From: Streptomyces varsoviensis
GTDB taxonomy: Bacteria > Actinomycetota > Actinomycetes > Streptomycetales > Streptomycetaceae
Direction of reading: 5' to 3'
Assembly (NCBI RefSeq): GCF_000718635.1
Contig: NZ_JOBF01000008.1
Span: 62,001 to 126,000 of the forward strand
Length of the DNA: 64,000 bases
In this document: piece after piece, positions 54,956-64,000 of the stretch
Position numbering within the stretch: the first letter of the stretch is position 1
Layout: each line of letters starts with the position of its first letter
Notes under the pieces: model-generated
Told to the model about the DNA's origin: nothing
Databases searched by the model: none
Seen by the model: only the letters and a program-made list of their open reading frames with translations
Position numbers and translations under genes: made by a program

Positions 54956-56305
54956 ATGCCCCAGCAAGACCCCTTCGGTCCGCACACCCTCCCGTACGGC
55001 GTGTTCACCACCGCCGACGCCCCCGAACGGCGCCGGATCGGCGTCCGTTACGGCGATCGGGTGCTGGACGCCGGCGCGGCGGCCGCCGCCCGCGGCTCCG
55101 CCCACACCGAGCTGCTGGCCGCCCCCGATCTGGGCCCGCTGATGGCCGCGGGGCGCCCCGTCTGGCAGGCGGTACGGGCCGAGGTGCGCGACTGGCTCAC
55201 CGGCGGCGGGACCGGGAGCACCCCCGGGACGGACACCGGCGGCGGTACGGGAGCGGGCGACACCACCGGCACCGGCAGCGCCACCAGCCTCGGCCCCGTC
55301 AGCGACGTCAGTGGCGAACCGTTTCTCCTCCCGCTGTCCGACGTCACCCTCCACCTCCCCTTCGAGGTGGCCGACTACGTCGACTTCTACGCGAGCGAAC
55401 ACCACGCCACCAACGTCGGCCGGATCTTCCGCCCCGACGGCGACGCGCTCACCCCGAACTGGAAGCACCTCCCCATCGGCTACCACGGCCGCGCCGGCAC
55501 CGTCGTCGTCACCGGCACCGAGGTCGTACGCCCCAGCGGCCAGCGCAAGTCCCCCGCCGACGCCGCCCCCGACTTCGGGCCGTCCCGCCGCCTGGACATC
55601 GAGGCCGAGGTCGGCTTCGTCGTCGGCGTCCCCTCCTCCGCCCCCGTGCCGCTGGAAGGTTTCCGCGACCACGTCTTCGGCGTCTGCCTCATCAACGACT
55701 GGTCCGCGCGCGACCTCCAGGCCTGGGAGTACGTGCCGCTCGGCCCGTTCCTCGGCAAGTCCTTCGCGACCTCCGTCTCCGCGTGGATCACCCCGCTCGA
55801 CGCGTTCGACGAGGCCCGTACGGCCCCGCCGGAGCGCACCCACCCCCTCCTCCCCTACCTCGACGACTCCGCCGCCGAGCCCGGCGGGCTCGACATCCGC
55901 ATCGAGGTCGCTCTCAACGGCGAGCCGCTCACCTCGCCGCCCTTCGCCTCCATGTACTGGACCGCCGCGCAGCAGCTCGCCCACATGACCGTCAACGGCG
56001 CGACCCTGCGCACCGGCGACCTCTACGCCTCCGGCACGGTCAGCGGCCCCGAGGACCACCAGCTCGGCTGCCTCCTCGAACTCACCAAGGGGAAGGGGCC
56101 GTTCCTCCAGGACGGCGACGAGGTCACGATCACCGCCTGGGCCCCGGGCCCGGACGGCTCCCGCATCGGCCTCGGCGAGGTCACCGGCCGCATCGCCCCC
56201 GCCATCACCACGGAGACAACCGCCACGGAGGCAACCGCCACGGCGGCCGGAGCAGCCACCCCCGCGAAATCCGACCCCACCGCGACGGCCGCCGGCGCGC
56301 CATGA
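54956..56305 (+). CDS. fahA: Fumarylacetoacetase
   Basis: The enzyme hydrolyses fumarylacetoacetate in the last step of tyrosine/phenylalanine degradation. The 449-residue protein has VDFYASEHHATNVGRIFRPD, GYHGRAGTVVVTGTEV, IEAEVGFVVG, NDWSARDLQAWEYVPLGPFLGKSFATS and MYWTAAQQLAHMT, the metal and active-site blocks of the family. A Gly/Thr-rich insert lies at about residues 82-115, and a Thr/Ala-rich tail ends the protein. The ATG at 54956 is used. It overlaps the next gene by four bases. Other homogentisate-pathway genes are not in the window. Confidence 0.95.
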   Translation: MPQQDPFGPHTLPYGVFTTADAPERRRIGVRYGDRVLDAGAAAAARGSAHTELLAAPDLGPLMAAGRPVWQAVRAEVRDWLTGGGTGSTPGTDTGGGTGAGDTTGTGSATSLGPVSDVSGEPFLLPLSDVTLHLPFEVADYVDFYASEHHATNVGRIFRPDGDALTPNWKHLPIGYHGRAGTVVVTGTEVVRPSGQRKSPADAAPDFGPSRRLDIEAEVGFVVGVPSSAPVPLEGFRDHVFGVCLINDWSARDLQAWEYVPLGPFLGKSFATSVSAWITPLDAFDEARTAPPERTHPLLPYLDDSAAEPGGLDIRIEVALNGEPLTSPPFASMYWTAAQQLAHMTVNGATLRTGDLYASGTVSGPEDHQLGCLLELTKGKGPFLQDGDEVTITAWAPGPDGSRIGLGEVTGRIAPAITTETTATEATATAAGAATPAKSDPTATAAGAP

Positions 56306-56955
56306 CGTTCGACGCGCCCGACCTCGCCCTCCCCGAAGAGCTGCTGCTCCTCGCCCACCACCCCACCGCGGGGCGGCGGCTGTGCCGGTCGCGGTTCCTC
56401 CAGTACGGCGTGGCCGGCGCCGTACTCGCGGAACTCCAGCTCTCCGGACACATCGTGGAACAGGGCGGCCGCATCACCGTGGTCAACCCGCTGCCGCCCG
56501 AGGAGCCGCTGCTCGCCGCCGCGCTGGCCACCCTGCCCCCGCCGGGCAAGGGCCGCGAGGACCGGGGGCCCCGCCCCCGCGGCTGGGTGCGGCGCTCGGG
56601 GCGGCGCCTGCTGGGCCCGTGGCTGGCGCGTCTGGAGGAACGCGGCGCGCTACGGGGCGAGGAGCGCCGCTTCCTCGGCGTGATCCGCTACCGCCTCTAC
56701 CCGGCGGGCCGCGTCGACTGGACCACCCCGGCGCGGCAGCGCTTCGAGATGGCGCTGCGCGCCGGCTTTCCGGACCAGCGCTCCCGCGCCCTCGGCGCGC
56801 TCGCCACCGCCACGGGCGTGACCAGCCACCTCGTACCGGGCTTCGCCGCCCGCCACCTGCGGCGCTCCGCCCGCCGCCTGGTACGCGAGGAGTGGCCGGC
56901 GCTCGCCGTGTACCGCAACGTACAGCGGGACAAATCGGCGGAATCCAGCGGCTGA
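56302..56955 (+). CDS. GPP34 (GOLPH3-like) family protein
   Basis: The 217-residue protein begins MTFDAPDLALPEELLLLAHH and shows the GPP34 pattern: helix LPEELLLLAH, then YGVAGAVLAELQLSGHI, and a basic segment followed by ERRFLGVIRYRLYP. Eukaryotic GOLPH3 binds phosphatidylinositol 4-phosphate; bacterial members are common in streptomycetes and their role is unknown, possibly in membranes or secretion. The ATG overlaps the fahA stop by four bases, so they are translationally coupled. It ends before a small hairpin. Confidence 0.88.
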   Translation: MTFDAPDLALPEELLLLAHHPTAGRRLCRSRFLQYGVAGAVLAELQLSGHIVEQGGRITVVNPLPPEEPLLAAALATLPPPGKGREDRGPRPRGWVRRSGRRLLGPWLARLEERGALRGEERRFLGVIRYRLYPAGRVDWTTPARQRFEMALRAGFPDQRSRALGALATATGVTSHLVPGFAARHLRRSARRLVREEWPALAVYRNVQRDKSAESSG

Positions 56956-56957
56956 CG

Positions 56958-56973
56958 GCCCCCTGCCGGGGGC
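56958..56973 (+). terminator. Small hairpin after the GPP34 gene
   Basis: A 6-bp stem GCCCCC with GGGGGC and a 4-nt loop (56958-56973) lies just after the stop codon. Confidence 0.5.
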
Positions 56974-57093
56974 TCGCCGCCCGTACGAGCCGGTCGCCCG
57001 CACGGTACGTACAGGCCGAGGCGCGCACACAGTACGTACGGCTGTACGGGCAGCACGCCCCGCTCGCCTGCGGACAGACGCCCGTACACACAC

Positions 57094-57138
57094 CACCGCC
57101 GCCCGCCCCCTCCAACTCCCAGGGGACGGGCGGCGGTG
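57094..57138. terminator. Terminator at the end of the main nuo operon
   Basis: A perfect 12-bp stem (CACCGCCGCCCG at 57094-57105, complement at 57127-57138) lies just beyond the nuoN stop and also faces the GPP34 gene. Confidence 0.85.
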
Positions 57139-57155
57139 AGCCAAGACGGCATGTC

Positions 57156-58808
57156 CTACCGGATGAACGTCCCCGCCTGCCCCGCCAGGTCGAGGAAGTA
57201 CTGCGGCGCGACGCCCAGCGCGATGGTGACGACGACCCCGGCCGCGATGGCCGTCGAGGTCAGCGCGCTCGGCACGGCCACCGTGGGCCCCTCCGGCGTG
57301 GGCTCGCTGAAGAACATCAGCACGATCACCCGGATGTAGAAGAACGCCGCGATCGCCGAGGACAGCACGCCGACGACGACCAGCGCGCCCGCGCCGCCCT
57401 CCGCCGCCGCCTTGAACACCGCGAACTTCCCCGCGAACCCGCTGGTCAGCGGGATGCCCGCGAACGCCAGCAGGAACACCGCGAACACCGCGGCGACCAG
57501 CGGCGAACGCCGGCCGAGCCCGGCCCACTTGGCGAGCGCCGTCGCCTCGCCGCCCGCGTCCCGCACCAGGGTGACGACGGCGAAGGCCCCGAGCGTCACG
57601 AAGGAGTACGCGGCCAGGTAGAAGAGGACGGAGGAGACGCCGTCCGGGGTGACCGCGATGACGCCCGCGAGGATGAACCCCGCGTGCGCGATGGACGAGT
57701 AGGCCAGCAGCCGCTTCACGTCGGTCTGGGTGACGGCGACGATCGCGCCGATCAGCATCGTGACGATGGCGACGCCCCACATCACCGGCCGCCAGTCCCA
57801 GCGCAGCCCCGGCAGCACCACGTACAGCAACCGCAGCAGCGCGCCGAAGCCCGCCACCTTTGTAGCCGCCGCCATGAACCCGGTGACCGGGGTGGGCGCG
57901 CCCTGGTACACGTCCGGGGTCCACATGTGGAACGGCACCGCGCCCACCTTGAACAGCAGCCCCATCAGCACCATCGCCCCGCCGATCAGCAGCAGCGCGT
58001 CATTGCCCATGGTCCCGGCGAGCGCCGGGTCCACCGTCTTGACCGTGCCGTCGACGACATCGGCGATCCCGGCGTACGTGACCGTGCCCGCGTACCCGTA
58101 CAGCAGGGCGATCCCGAAGAGCAGGAACGCCGACGAGAACGCACCCAGCAGGAAGTACTTGACCGCCGCCTCCTGCGAGAGCAGCCGCTGGCGGCGGGCG
58201 AGCGCGCACAGCACGTACAGCGGGAGGGAGAAGACCTCCAGCGCGATGAAGAGGGTCAGCAGATCGTTGGCGGCGGGGAAGACGAGCATGCCCGCCACCG
58301 CGAAGAGCACGATCGGGAAGACCTCGGTGGTCGTGAACCCGGCCTTCACGGCGGCCCGTTCGGACTCGCTGCCCGGCACGGACGCGGCCTGGGCCGCGAA
58401 GGAGTCGACCCGGTTGCCGTGCGCCGCCGGGTCGAGCCGCCGCTCGGCGAAGGTGAAGACGGCGACCAGCGAGACCAGCAGGATGGTGCCCTGGAGGAAG
58501 AGGGCGGGGCCGTCGACGGCGATGGCGCCCATCGCCGCGATATGCGCCTTCTCGGTGCCGTACCCGCCGGCGGCGAGGCCGATGACGGCGGCGAAGGCCG
58601 CCGCCAGCCCCACGACCGTGAGCATGAGCTGGGCGTAGTAGCGGCTGCGGCGCGGCAGGAACGCCTCGACCAGCACGCCCAGCACCGCCGCGGCGAGCAC
58701 GATCAGCGTCGGCGACAGTTGTCCGTACTCGATATGGGGCGCGGGAATCTTGTCCTCCGCGCCGGCCGCCATCGTCCACAGGCTGTGGACAGTCGCCACG
58801 TCAGTCAC
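57156..58808 (-). CDS. nuoN: NADH-quinone oxidoreductase subunit N
   Basis: This is the main NuoN proton-pumping subunit. The 550-residue protein has about 14 helices and the motifs FIALEVFSLPLYVLCALAR, LLFKVGAVPFHMWTPDVYQGAPTPVTGFMAAATK and LLAYSSIAHAGFILAG. It is of normal length and lacks the low-complexity insert seen in NuoN2. The GTG at 58808 overlaps the nuoM stop by four bases. It is the last gene of the operon and is followed by a hairpin. Confidence 0.97.
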   Translation of the reverse strand: MTDVATVHSLWTMAAGAEDKIPAPHIEYGQLSPTLIVLAAAVLGVLVEAFLPRRSRYYAQLMLTVVGLAAAFAAVIGLAAGGYGTEKAHIAAMGAIAVDGPALFLQGTILLVSLVAVFTFAERRLDPAAHGNRVDSFAAQAASVPGSESERAAVKAGFTTTEVFPIVLFAVAGMLVFPAANDLLTLFIALEVFSLPLYVLCALARRQRLLSQEAAVKYFLLGAFSSAFLLFGIALLYGYAGTVTYAGIADVVDGTVKTVDPALAGTMGNDALLLIGGAMVLMGLLFKVGAVPFHMWTPDVYQGAPTPVTGFMAAATKVAGFGALLRLLYVVLPGLRWDWRPVMWGVAIVTMLIGAIVAVTQTDVKRLLAYSSIAHAGFILAGVIAVTPDGVSSVLFYLAAYSFVTLGAFAVVTLVRDAGGEATALAKWAGLGRRSPLVAAVFAVFLLAFAGIPLTSGFAGKFAVFKAAAEGGAGALVVVGVLSSAIAAFFYIRVIVLMFFSEPTPEGPTVAVPSALTSTAIAAGVVVTIALGVAPQYFLDLAGQAGTFIR

Positions 58809-60463
58809 TTCGCGGCCTCCGCTTCTTCATGGGACGCCTCTTCATGGGACGCGTCCTTGTCGGTCGCGGCCCGGACCGGCACATCGGGCCGGGGATCGGT
58901 CTTGTCCACCTGGCTCATCGTGTGCTTCACCGCCGGGTTCACGATCTCGGTGAGCGGCTTCGGGTAGACCCCGAGGAAGACCAACAGCGCGATCAGCGGG
59001 GCGACGACGACCAGTTCGCGGACCTTGAGGTCGGGCATGGCCCGCACCTCGGCCTTCACCGGCCCGGTCATCGTGCGCTGGTAGAGCACCAGGACGTACA
59101 GCGCGGCGAGCACGATGCCCACCGTCGCGATGATCCCGAGCGCCGGATACCGGCTGAACGTGCCGACCAGCACCAGGAATTCGCTGACGAACGGCGCCAG
59201 CCCCGGCAGCGACAGCGTGGCGAGCCCGCCGACCAGGAAGGTGCCGGCGAGCACCGGGGCGACCTTCTGCACCCCGCCGTAGTCGGCGATGAGCCGCGAC
59301 CCGCGCCGCGAGATCAGGAACCCGGCGACCAGCATCAGCGCCGCCGTGGAGATGCCGTGGTTGACCATGTAGAGCGTCGCGCCGCTCTGGCCCTGGGTGG
59401 TCATCGCGAAGATGCCCAGGATGATGAAGCCGAAGTGGGAGATCGATGCGTACGCGACGAGCCGCTTGATGTCCCGCTGGGCGACGGCGAGCAGCGCCCC
59501 GTAGAGGATGCTGACCACCGCCAGCACCATGATCACCGGGGTCGCCCACTTCGACGCCTCGGGGAAGAGCTGGATGCAGAAGCGGAGCATCGCGAACGTG
59601 CCGACCTTGTCGACGACCGCGGTGATCAGCACGGCGACGGGCGCGGTGGACTCGCCCATCGCGTTGGGCAGCCAGGTGTGCAGCGGCCACAGCGGGGCCT
59701 TGACCGCGAAGGCGAAGAAGAAGCCGAGGAACAGCAGGCGCTCCGTGCTCGACGCCATGTCCAGCCGGCCGTCCGCCCGGGCCCGGATGATCTCCTGGAG
59801 GGAGAACGTGCCGTCGCCCGTCTGGTGCGCGGTGACCACATAGAGCCCGATCACCGCAGCCAGCATGATCAGCCCGCCGGCCAGGTTGTAGAGCAGGAAC
59901 TTCACCGCCGCGTGGCTGCGCCGGGCGGCCGTCTCCTCCTCGCCGTGCTCCCCGGCCCGGTCGCCGAAGCCGCCGATGAGGAAGTACATCGGGATGAGCA
60001 TGGCTTCGAAGAAGATGTAGAAGACGAAGACGTCGGTGGCCTCGAAGGAGATCACCACCATCGCCTCGACCAGCAGGATCAGCGCGAAGAACCCCTGGGT
60101 GGGCCGCCAGCGGCGGTTGGGCCGTGCCTCCTCCAGCGGGTCGGCGTCATGCCAGCCCGCCAGGATCACGAAGGGGATCAGCAGGGCGGTCAGGGCGACG
60201 AGCACCACCGCGATGCCGTCCACGCCGAGTTCGTAGCGGACGCCGAAGTCCTTGATCCAGGCGTGGGACTCGGTGAGCTGGAACGGGCCGGCGGCGCCGG
60301 TGTCGAAGCGCGCCAGTTGGACGGCGGCGAGCGCCAGCGTCGCGAGCGAGAAGAGCAGGGCGAGCCACTTGGCGACCGTGCGCCGGGCGGCCGGGACCGC
60401 GGCGGTCGCCACCGCGCCGAGCGCGGGCACCGCGGCCGTGACTGTCAGCAGAGGAAATGACAT
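58805..60463 (-). CDS. nuoM: NADH-quinone oxidoreductase subunit M
   Basis: NuoM is an antiporter-like proton pump. The 552-residue protein has IFFEAMLIPMYFLIGGFGD, FAVKAPLWPLHTWLPNAMGESTAPVAVL and RLVAYASISHFGFIILG. Its C-terminus ends in a short acidic tail containing two SHEEA units. The ATG at 60463 is three bases after the nuoL stop. It corresponds to NuoM2 but is longer at the C-terminus. Confidence 0.97.
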   Translation of the reverse strand: MSFPLLTVTAAVPALGAVATAAVPAARRTVAKWLALLFSLATLALAAVQLARFDTGAAGPFQLTESHAWIKDFGVRYELGVDGIAVVLVALTALLIPFVILAGWHDADPLEEARPNRRWRPTQGFFALILLVEAMVVISFEATDVFVFYIFFEAMLIPMYFLIGGFGDRAGEHGEEETAARRSHAAVKFLLYNLAGGLIMLAAVIGLYVVTAHQTGDGTFSLQEIIRARADGRLDMASSTERLLFLGFFFAFAVKAPLWPLHTWLPNAMGESTAPVAVLITAVVDKVGTFAMLRFCIQLFPEASKWATPVIMVLAVVSILYGALLAVAQRDIKRLVAYASISHFGFIILGIFAMTTQGQSGATLYMVNHGISTAALMLVAGFLISRRGSRLIADYGGVQKVAPVLAGTFLVGGLATLSLPGLAPFVSEFLVLVGTFSRYPALGIIATVGIVLAALYVLVLYQRTMTGPVKAEVRAMPDLKVRELVVVAPLIALLVFLGVYPKPLTEIVNPAVKHTMSQVDKTDPRPDVPVRAATDKDASHEEASHEEAEAAK

Positions 60464-60466
60464 CGA

Positions 60467-62362
60467 TCAGACCGCCCTCATCAGCAGGGTCGCGGCGATG
60501 AGGACCGCCGCGCCGCCGAACATCGAGACCGCGTACGAGCGGGCGTAGCCGTTCTGGAATCTGCGCAGCCGCCCGGAGAGGCCGCCGACCGCGGTGGCCG
60601 TGCCGTTCACCGCCCCGTCGACCAGGGTGTGGTCGATCTGGACGAGGCCGCGGGTCAACTGCTCGCCGCCGCGGACCAGCACGACGTGGTTGAAGTCGTC
60701 CTGGAGCAGGTCGCGCCGGGCCGCCCGGGTGAGCAGCGAGCCGCGGGGCGCGACGGCGGGCACGGGCCGGCGTCCGTACTGCGACCAGGCGATCGCGACG
60801 CCGATGACCAGCACGGCCATCGTGGCGATCGTGACGGTCAGGGCGCTGACGGGCGAGTGGCCCTCGGCGTGCCCGGTGACCGGCTCCAGCCACTTCAGGA
60901 AGGTGTCGTTGATGCTGAAGACCGCGCCGGCGCCGAGCGAGCCGAGGGCGAGGATGATCATCGGGATGGTCATCGTCTTCGGCGACTCGTGCGGGTGCGG
61001 CTCGTTGCCGTCCGCGTCGGGGACCCACCGCTTCTCGCCGAAGAAGGTCATCAGCATCACGCGCGTCATGTAGTACGCGGTGATGGCCGCGCCCAGCAGG
61101 GCCGCGCCGCCCAGGATCCAGCCCTCGGTCCCGCCCTTGGCGAACGCCGCCTCGATGATCTTGTCCTTGGAGAAGAAGCCGGACAGCCCGGGGAAGCCGA
61201 TGATCGCCAGGTAGCCGAGCCCGAAGGTGACGAAGGTGACCGGCATGTACTTCCGCAGGCCGCCGTACTTGCGCATGTCCACCTCGTCGTTCATGCCGTG
61301 CATGACCGAACCGGCGCCGAGGAAGAGCCCGGCCTTGAAGAAGCCGTGCGTCACCAGATGCATGATCGCGAAGACATAGCCGATCGGGCCGAGCCCGGCG
61401 GCCAGGATCATGTAGCCGATCTGCGACATCGTCGACCCGGCGAGCGCCTTCTTGATGTCGTCCTTGGCACAACCGACGATGGCTCCGAAGAGCAGCGTCA
61501 CCGCGCCCACCGTGACCACGGCCGTCTGCGCGTCCGGCGCCGCGTTGAAGATCGCACCGGACCGGGTGATGAGATACACGCCGGCCGTCACCATCGTCGC
61601 CGCGTGGATCAGGGCCGAGACCGGGGTCGGGCCCTCCATCGCGTCGCCGAGCCAGCTCTGCAGCGGCACCTGCGCGGACTTGCCGCAGGCGGCGAGCAGC
61701 AGCATCAGCCCGATCGCCGTGAGCTTGCCCTCGCCCGCGTCGCCGGCGGAGGAGAGCACCGGCCCGAACGCGAAGGTCCCGAACGTCGTGAACATCAGCA
61801 TGATCGCGATCGACAGCCCCATGTCGCCGACGCGGTTGACGATGAACGCCTTCTTGGCGGCCGTCGCGGCGCTGGGCTTGTGCTGCCAGAACCCGATCAG
61901 GAGGTACGAGGCGAGGCCCACGCCCTCCCAGCCCACGTACAGCAGCAGGTAGTTGTCGGCGATCACCAGCAGCACCATCGCCGCCAGGAACAGATTCAGA
62001 TAGCCGAAGAAGCGCCGCCGCCGCTCGTCGTGCTCCATATAGCCGACCGAGTAGAGGTGGATCAGCGTGCCCACACCCGTGATCAGCAGCACGAAGGTCA
62101 TCGAGAGCTGGTCGAGCTGGAACGCCACGTCGGCGCGGAAGCCGCCGACCGGCACCCAGCTGAACAGGTGCGTGTGCAGGGCGCGATGCTCCCCGCTCCT
62201 GCCGAGCATGTCGGCGAAGAGCACCGCGCCGATGACGAAGGACGCCGCGGCCAGGAGCGTGCCGAGCCAGTGCCCGACGCGGTCCAGCCGCTTGCCGCCG
62301 CACAGCAGCACGGCGGCGCCCAGCAGCGGGGCCGCGACGAGCAGTCCGATGAGGTTCTCCAC
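60467..62362 (-). CDS. nuoL: NADH-quinone oxidoreductase subunit L
   Basis: NuoL is the distal pump with the lateral helix. The 631-residue protein has [56 protein letters not shown] blocks and [12 protein letters not shown], and a normal length with no repeat insert, unlike NuoL2 (775 residues). The GTG at 62362 begins 12 bases after the nuoK stop. Confidence 0.97.
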   Translation of the reverse strand: MENLIGLLVAAPLLGAAVLLCGGKRLDRVGHWLGTLLAAASFVIGAVLFADMLGRSGEHRALHTHLFSWVPVGGFRADVAFQLDQLSMTFVLLITGVGTLIHLYSVGYMEHDERRRRFFGYLNLFLAAMVLLVIADNYLLLYVGWEGVGLASYLLIGFWQHKPSAATAAKKAFIVNRVGDMGLSIAIMLMFTTFGTFAFGPVLSSAGDAGEGKLTAIGLMLLLAACGKSAQVPLQSWLGDAMEGPTPVSALIHAATMVTAGVYLITRSGAIFNAAPDAQTAVVTVGAVTLLFGAIVGCAKDDIKKALAGSTMSQIGYMILAAGLGPIGYVFAIMHLVTHGFFKAGLFLGAGSVMHGMNDEVDMRKYGGLRKYMPVTFVTFGLGYLAIIGFPGLSGFFSKDKIIEAAFAKGGTEGWILGGAALLGAAITAYYMTRVMLMTFFGEKRWVPDADGNEPHPHESPKTMTIPMIILALGSLGAGAVFSINDTFLKWLEPVTGHAEGHSPVSALTVTIATMAVLVIGVAIAWSQYGRRPVPAVAPRGSLLTRAARRDLLQDDFNHVVLVRGGEQLTRGLVQIDHTLVDGAVNGTATAVGGLSGRLRRFQNGYARSYAVSMFGGAAVLIAATLLMRAV

Positions 62363-62374
62363 GTCAGCGTCCCC

Positions 62375-62674
62375 TTACAGCTTCAGCAGGCTGGCGTCGT
62401 CGACCGAGGCCGAGTGGCGGGAGCGGAAGATCGTCACGATGATGGCGAGGCCCACCACGACCTCCGCGGCGGCCACCACCATCGTGAAGAAGGCGATGAT
62501 CTGGCCGTCGAGGTTGCCGTGCAGCCGGGAGAAGGCGACGAACGCCAGGTTGCAGGCGTTCAGCATCAGCTCGACGCACATGAAGACGACGATCGCGTTC
62601 CGCCGGATCAGCACGCCCGCGGCGCCGATGGTGAACAGCAGGGCGGCCAGGTAGAGGTAGTTGACGGGGTTCAT
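62375..62674 (-). CDS. nuoK: NADH-quinone oxidoreductase subunit K
   Basis: The 99-residue three-helix subunit has [19 protein letters not shown] and [18 protein letters not shown], with the two conserved buried glutamates. It has the standard length, whereas NuoK2 carries an extra charged tail. The ATG at 62674 overlaps the nuoJ stop by four bases (ATGA). Confidence 0.97.
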   Translation of the reverse strand: MNPVNYLYLAALLFTIGAAGVLIRRNAIVVFMCVELMLNACNLAFVAFSRLHGNLDGQIIAFFTMVVAAAEVVVGLAIIVTIFRSRHSASVDDASLLKL

Positions 62675-63489
62675 TTCTTGGCCTCCTCCTCGGTGCGCTC
62701 CAGCCAGTCCTGCGAGCGCTGCTCCAGCGCCTTCAGCTCGCCGAGCGCCTCGCCCGAGACGTCCCGGATCTGGCCGCGAGCCCGCAGCGTCGGGTTGACG
62801 GTCAGCTCGGACGGGGTGCCGTCGGGCAGCAGCCCGGGGATGTCGACCGCGTTGTGCCGGGCGTAGACGCCGGGGGCGGGCAGCGGCGGGAGCTGCTTGC
62901 CGCCGCGCACCCGGGCCTCGGCCAGCTCGCGCTGGGTGGCCGCCCGTTCGGTGCGCTCGCGGTGCGTGAGCACCATCGCGCCGACGGCCGCGGTGATCAG
63001 CAGCGCGCCGGTGATCTCGAAGGCGAAGACGTACTTGGTGAAGATGAGCGCCGCGAGCCCCTGGACGTTGCCGCCGGAGTTGGCCTTGCCGAGCCCGTTG
63101 ACGTGCTTGAGGGAGGCGTTGCCGATGCCCGCGATGAGCAGGATGCCGAAGCCGAGGCCGCAGGCGGCGGCGAGCCACCGCTGGCCCTTGATCGTCTCCT
63201 TGAGGGAGTCGGCGGCGGTGACGCCGACGAGCATGACGACGAAGAGGAAGAGCATCATGATCGCGCCGGTGTAGACGACGACCTGGACGATGCCGAGGAA
63301 GTACGCGCCGTTGGCGAGGTAGAAGACCGCCAGGATGATCATGGTGCCCGCCAGGCACAGCGCGCTGTGGACGGCCCTGCGCAGCAGGATCGTGCCCAGC
63401 GCGCCGAGCACGGCGACCGTGCCGAGCACCCAGAACTGGACCGCCTCGCCCGTGGAGGTCGCGGACGCGGCGGCGGCGAGCTGGCTCAT
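62671..63489 (-). CDS. nuoJ: NADH-quinone oxidoreductase subunit J
   Basis: The 272-residue membrane subunit has five helices with [34 protein letters not shown] (in shorter blocks) as the conserved core. A C-terminal hydrophilic domain of about 90 residues (from [13 protein letters not shown]) extends beyond the E. coli protein, as is usual in actinomycetes. The ATG at 63489 overlaps the nuoI stop by four bases. Confidence 0.96.
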   Translation of the reverse strand: MSQLAAAASATSTGEAVQFWVLGTVAVLGALGTILLRRAVHSALCLAGTMIILAVFYLANGAYFLGIVQVVVYTGAIMMLFLFVVMLVGVTAADSLKETIKGQRWLAAACGLGFGILLIAGIGNASLKHVNGLGKANSGGNVQGLAALIFTKYVFAFEITGALLITAAVGAMVLTHRERTERAATQRELAEARVRGGKQLPPLPAPGVYARHNAVDIPGLLPDGTPSELTVNPTLRARGQIRDVSGEALGELKALEQRSQDWLERTEEEAKK

Positions 63490-64000
63490 GCCCGCACCCC
63501 CTCGTCGGACGACGCGCCCGCGCCGCCCTGAGCGCTGTCCGGTGCCGGCGACTCGCCCTTGGAGCGGGCCACTTGCCGTACGGTGCCGGGCGCGGCCTCC
63601 GTCACCAGCCCGCGGTAGTAGTCCTGCTCGTCCATGCCCGGGAAGATCGAGTGCGGCGAGTCGACCATGCCCTCCTCCAGGCCCGCGAGCAGCTCCTCCT
63701 TGGTGTAGATGAGCGATGTGCGGCTGGAGTCGGCCAGTTCGTACTCATTGGTCATGGTCAGCGCCCGGGTCGGGCACGCCTCGACGCACAGCCCGCACAG
63801 GATGCAGCGCAAGTAATTGATCTGGTACACGCGGCCGTACCGCTCGCCCGGGGAGTACCGCTCCTCCTCGGTGTTCTCCGCGCCCTCCACATAGATGGCG
63901 TCCGCCGGGCAGGCCCACGCGCACAGCTCGCAGCCGATGCACTTCTCCAGCCCGTCCGGGTGCCGGTTGAGCTGGTGACGGCCGTGGAAGCGGGGGGCCG
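63486..64000 (-). CDS. nuoI: NADH-quinone oxidoreductase subunit I (partial at window edge)
   Basis: The frame is open to the right edge, so the N-terminus is outside the window. It holds both cluster motifs, [12 protein letters not shown] and [12 protein letters not shown], followed by the conserved [20 protein letters not shown] segment. It belongs to the main operon, with nuoH and the rest expected to the right. Unlike NuoI2 it has no Gln-rich start visible and no AADN tail; it ends in a short Ser/Gly/Ala tail. Confidence 0.96.
   Translation of the reverse strand, partial: APRFHGRHQLNRHPDGLEKCIGCELCAWACPADAIYVEGAENTEEERYSPGERYGRVYQINYLRCILCGLCVEACPTRALTMTNEYELADSSRTSLIYTKEELLAGLEEGMVDSPHSIFPGMDEQDYYRGLVTEAAPGTVRQVARSKGESPAPDSAQGGAGASSDEGVRA

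Overview
The window is high-GC actinobacterial DNA and looks like a Streptomyces core chromosome. GTG and TTG starts are common, genes in operons overlap by 1-4 nt, and leaders and terminators are GC-rich. The order tRNA-Thr, tRNA-Met, rpmG, two MaoC-like dehydratases, then tRNA-Trp, secE, nusG, rplK, rplA, rplJ is the conserved actinobacterial arrangement. No insertion sequence, phage, CRISPR array or rRNA was seen.

Layout. 1-4.9 kb (minus strand): the translation and transcription block rplJ with an L10-type leader and attenuator, a lipoprotein gene, rplA, rplK, nusG, secE and tRNA-Trp. 5-18.5 kb: aspC, an adenosine deaminase-like gene, murB, a TetR/MFS efflux pair, two MaoC genes, rpmG, tRNA-Met, tRNA-Thr, a cytosine deaminase-like amidohydrolase, a second lipoprotein, an NAD(P)-binding protein, tRNA-Tyr, yajQ, yccF and htpX. 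18.6-29.7 kb: a ten-gene second complex I cluster in the order A-B-C-H-I-J-K-L-M-N, with no nuoD, E, F or G. 29.9-33.6 kb: two paralogous sensor kinases and one NarL-type response regulator. 33.9-36.9 kb: korAB, 2-oxoacid:ferredoxin oxidoreductase. 37-43 kb: RarD-like transporter, secreted M28 aminopeptidase, ABC exporter and LolA-like protein. 44-50 kb: polyprenyl diphosphate synthase, peptide transporter, CocE-type hydrolase and a shortened PCMT-like methyltransferase followed by a 30-bp tandem array. 50-57 kb: divergent SDR/LysR pair, flavoprotein plus ATP-grasp pair, fumarylacetoacetase and a GPP34 protein. 57-64 kb: the 3' half of the main nuo operon (nuoI partial to nuoN).

How the genes may work together. 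The window carries membrane-arm genes for two complex I forms. The second set has lost the NADH-oxidising module (E, F, G) and NuoD. It lies about 4 kb from korAB, whose product is reduced ferredoxin, so a ferredoxin-fed complex I variant is a reasonable hypothesis (inference). Several Nuo2 subunits carry in-frame, repeat-built, low-complexity segments not normal for the family; the most striking is NuoC2, which has Arg/Ser-rich repeats. The TetR/MFS pair has near-identical palindromes in front of both genes and reads as a self-contained inducible efflux unit.

All calls come from reading the sequence and from family knowledge. No database search was run. References to mycobacterial and S. coelicolor synteny are from memory.
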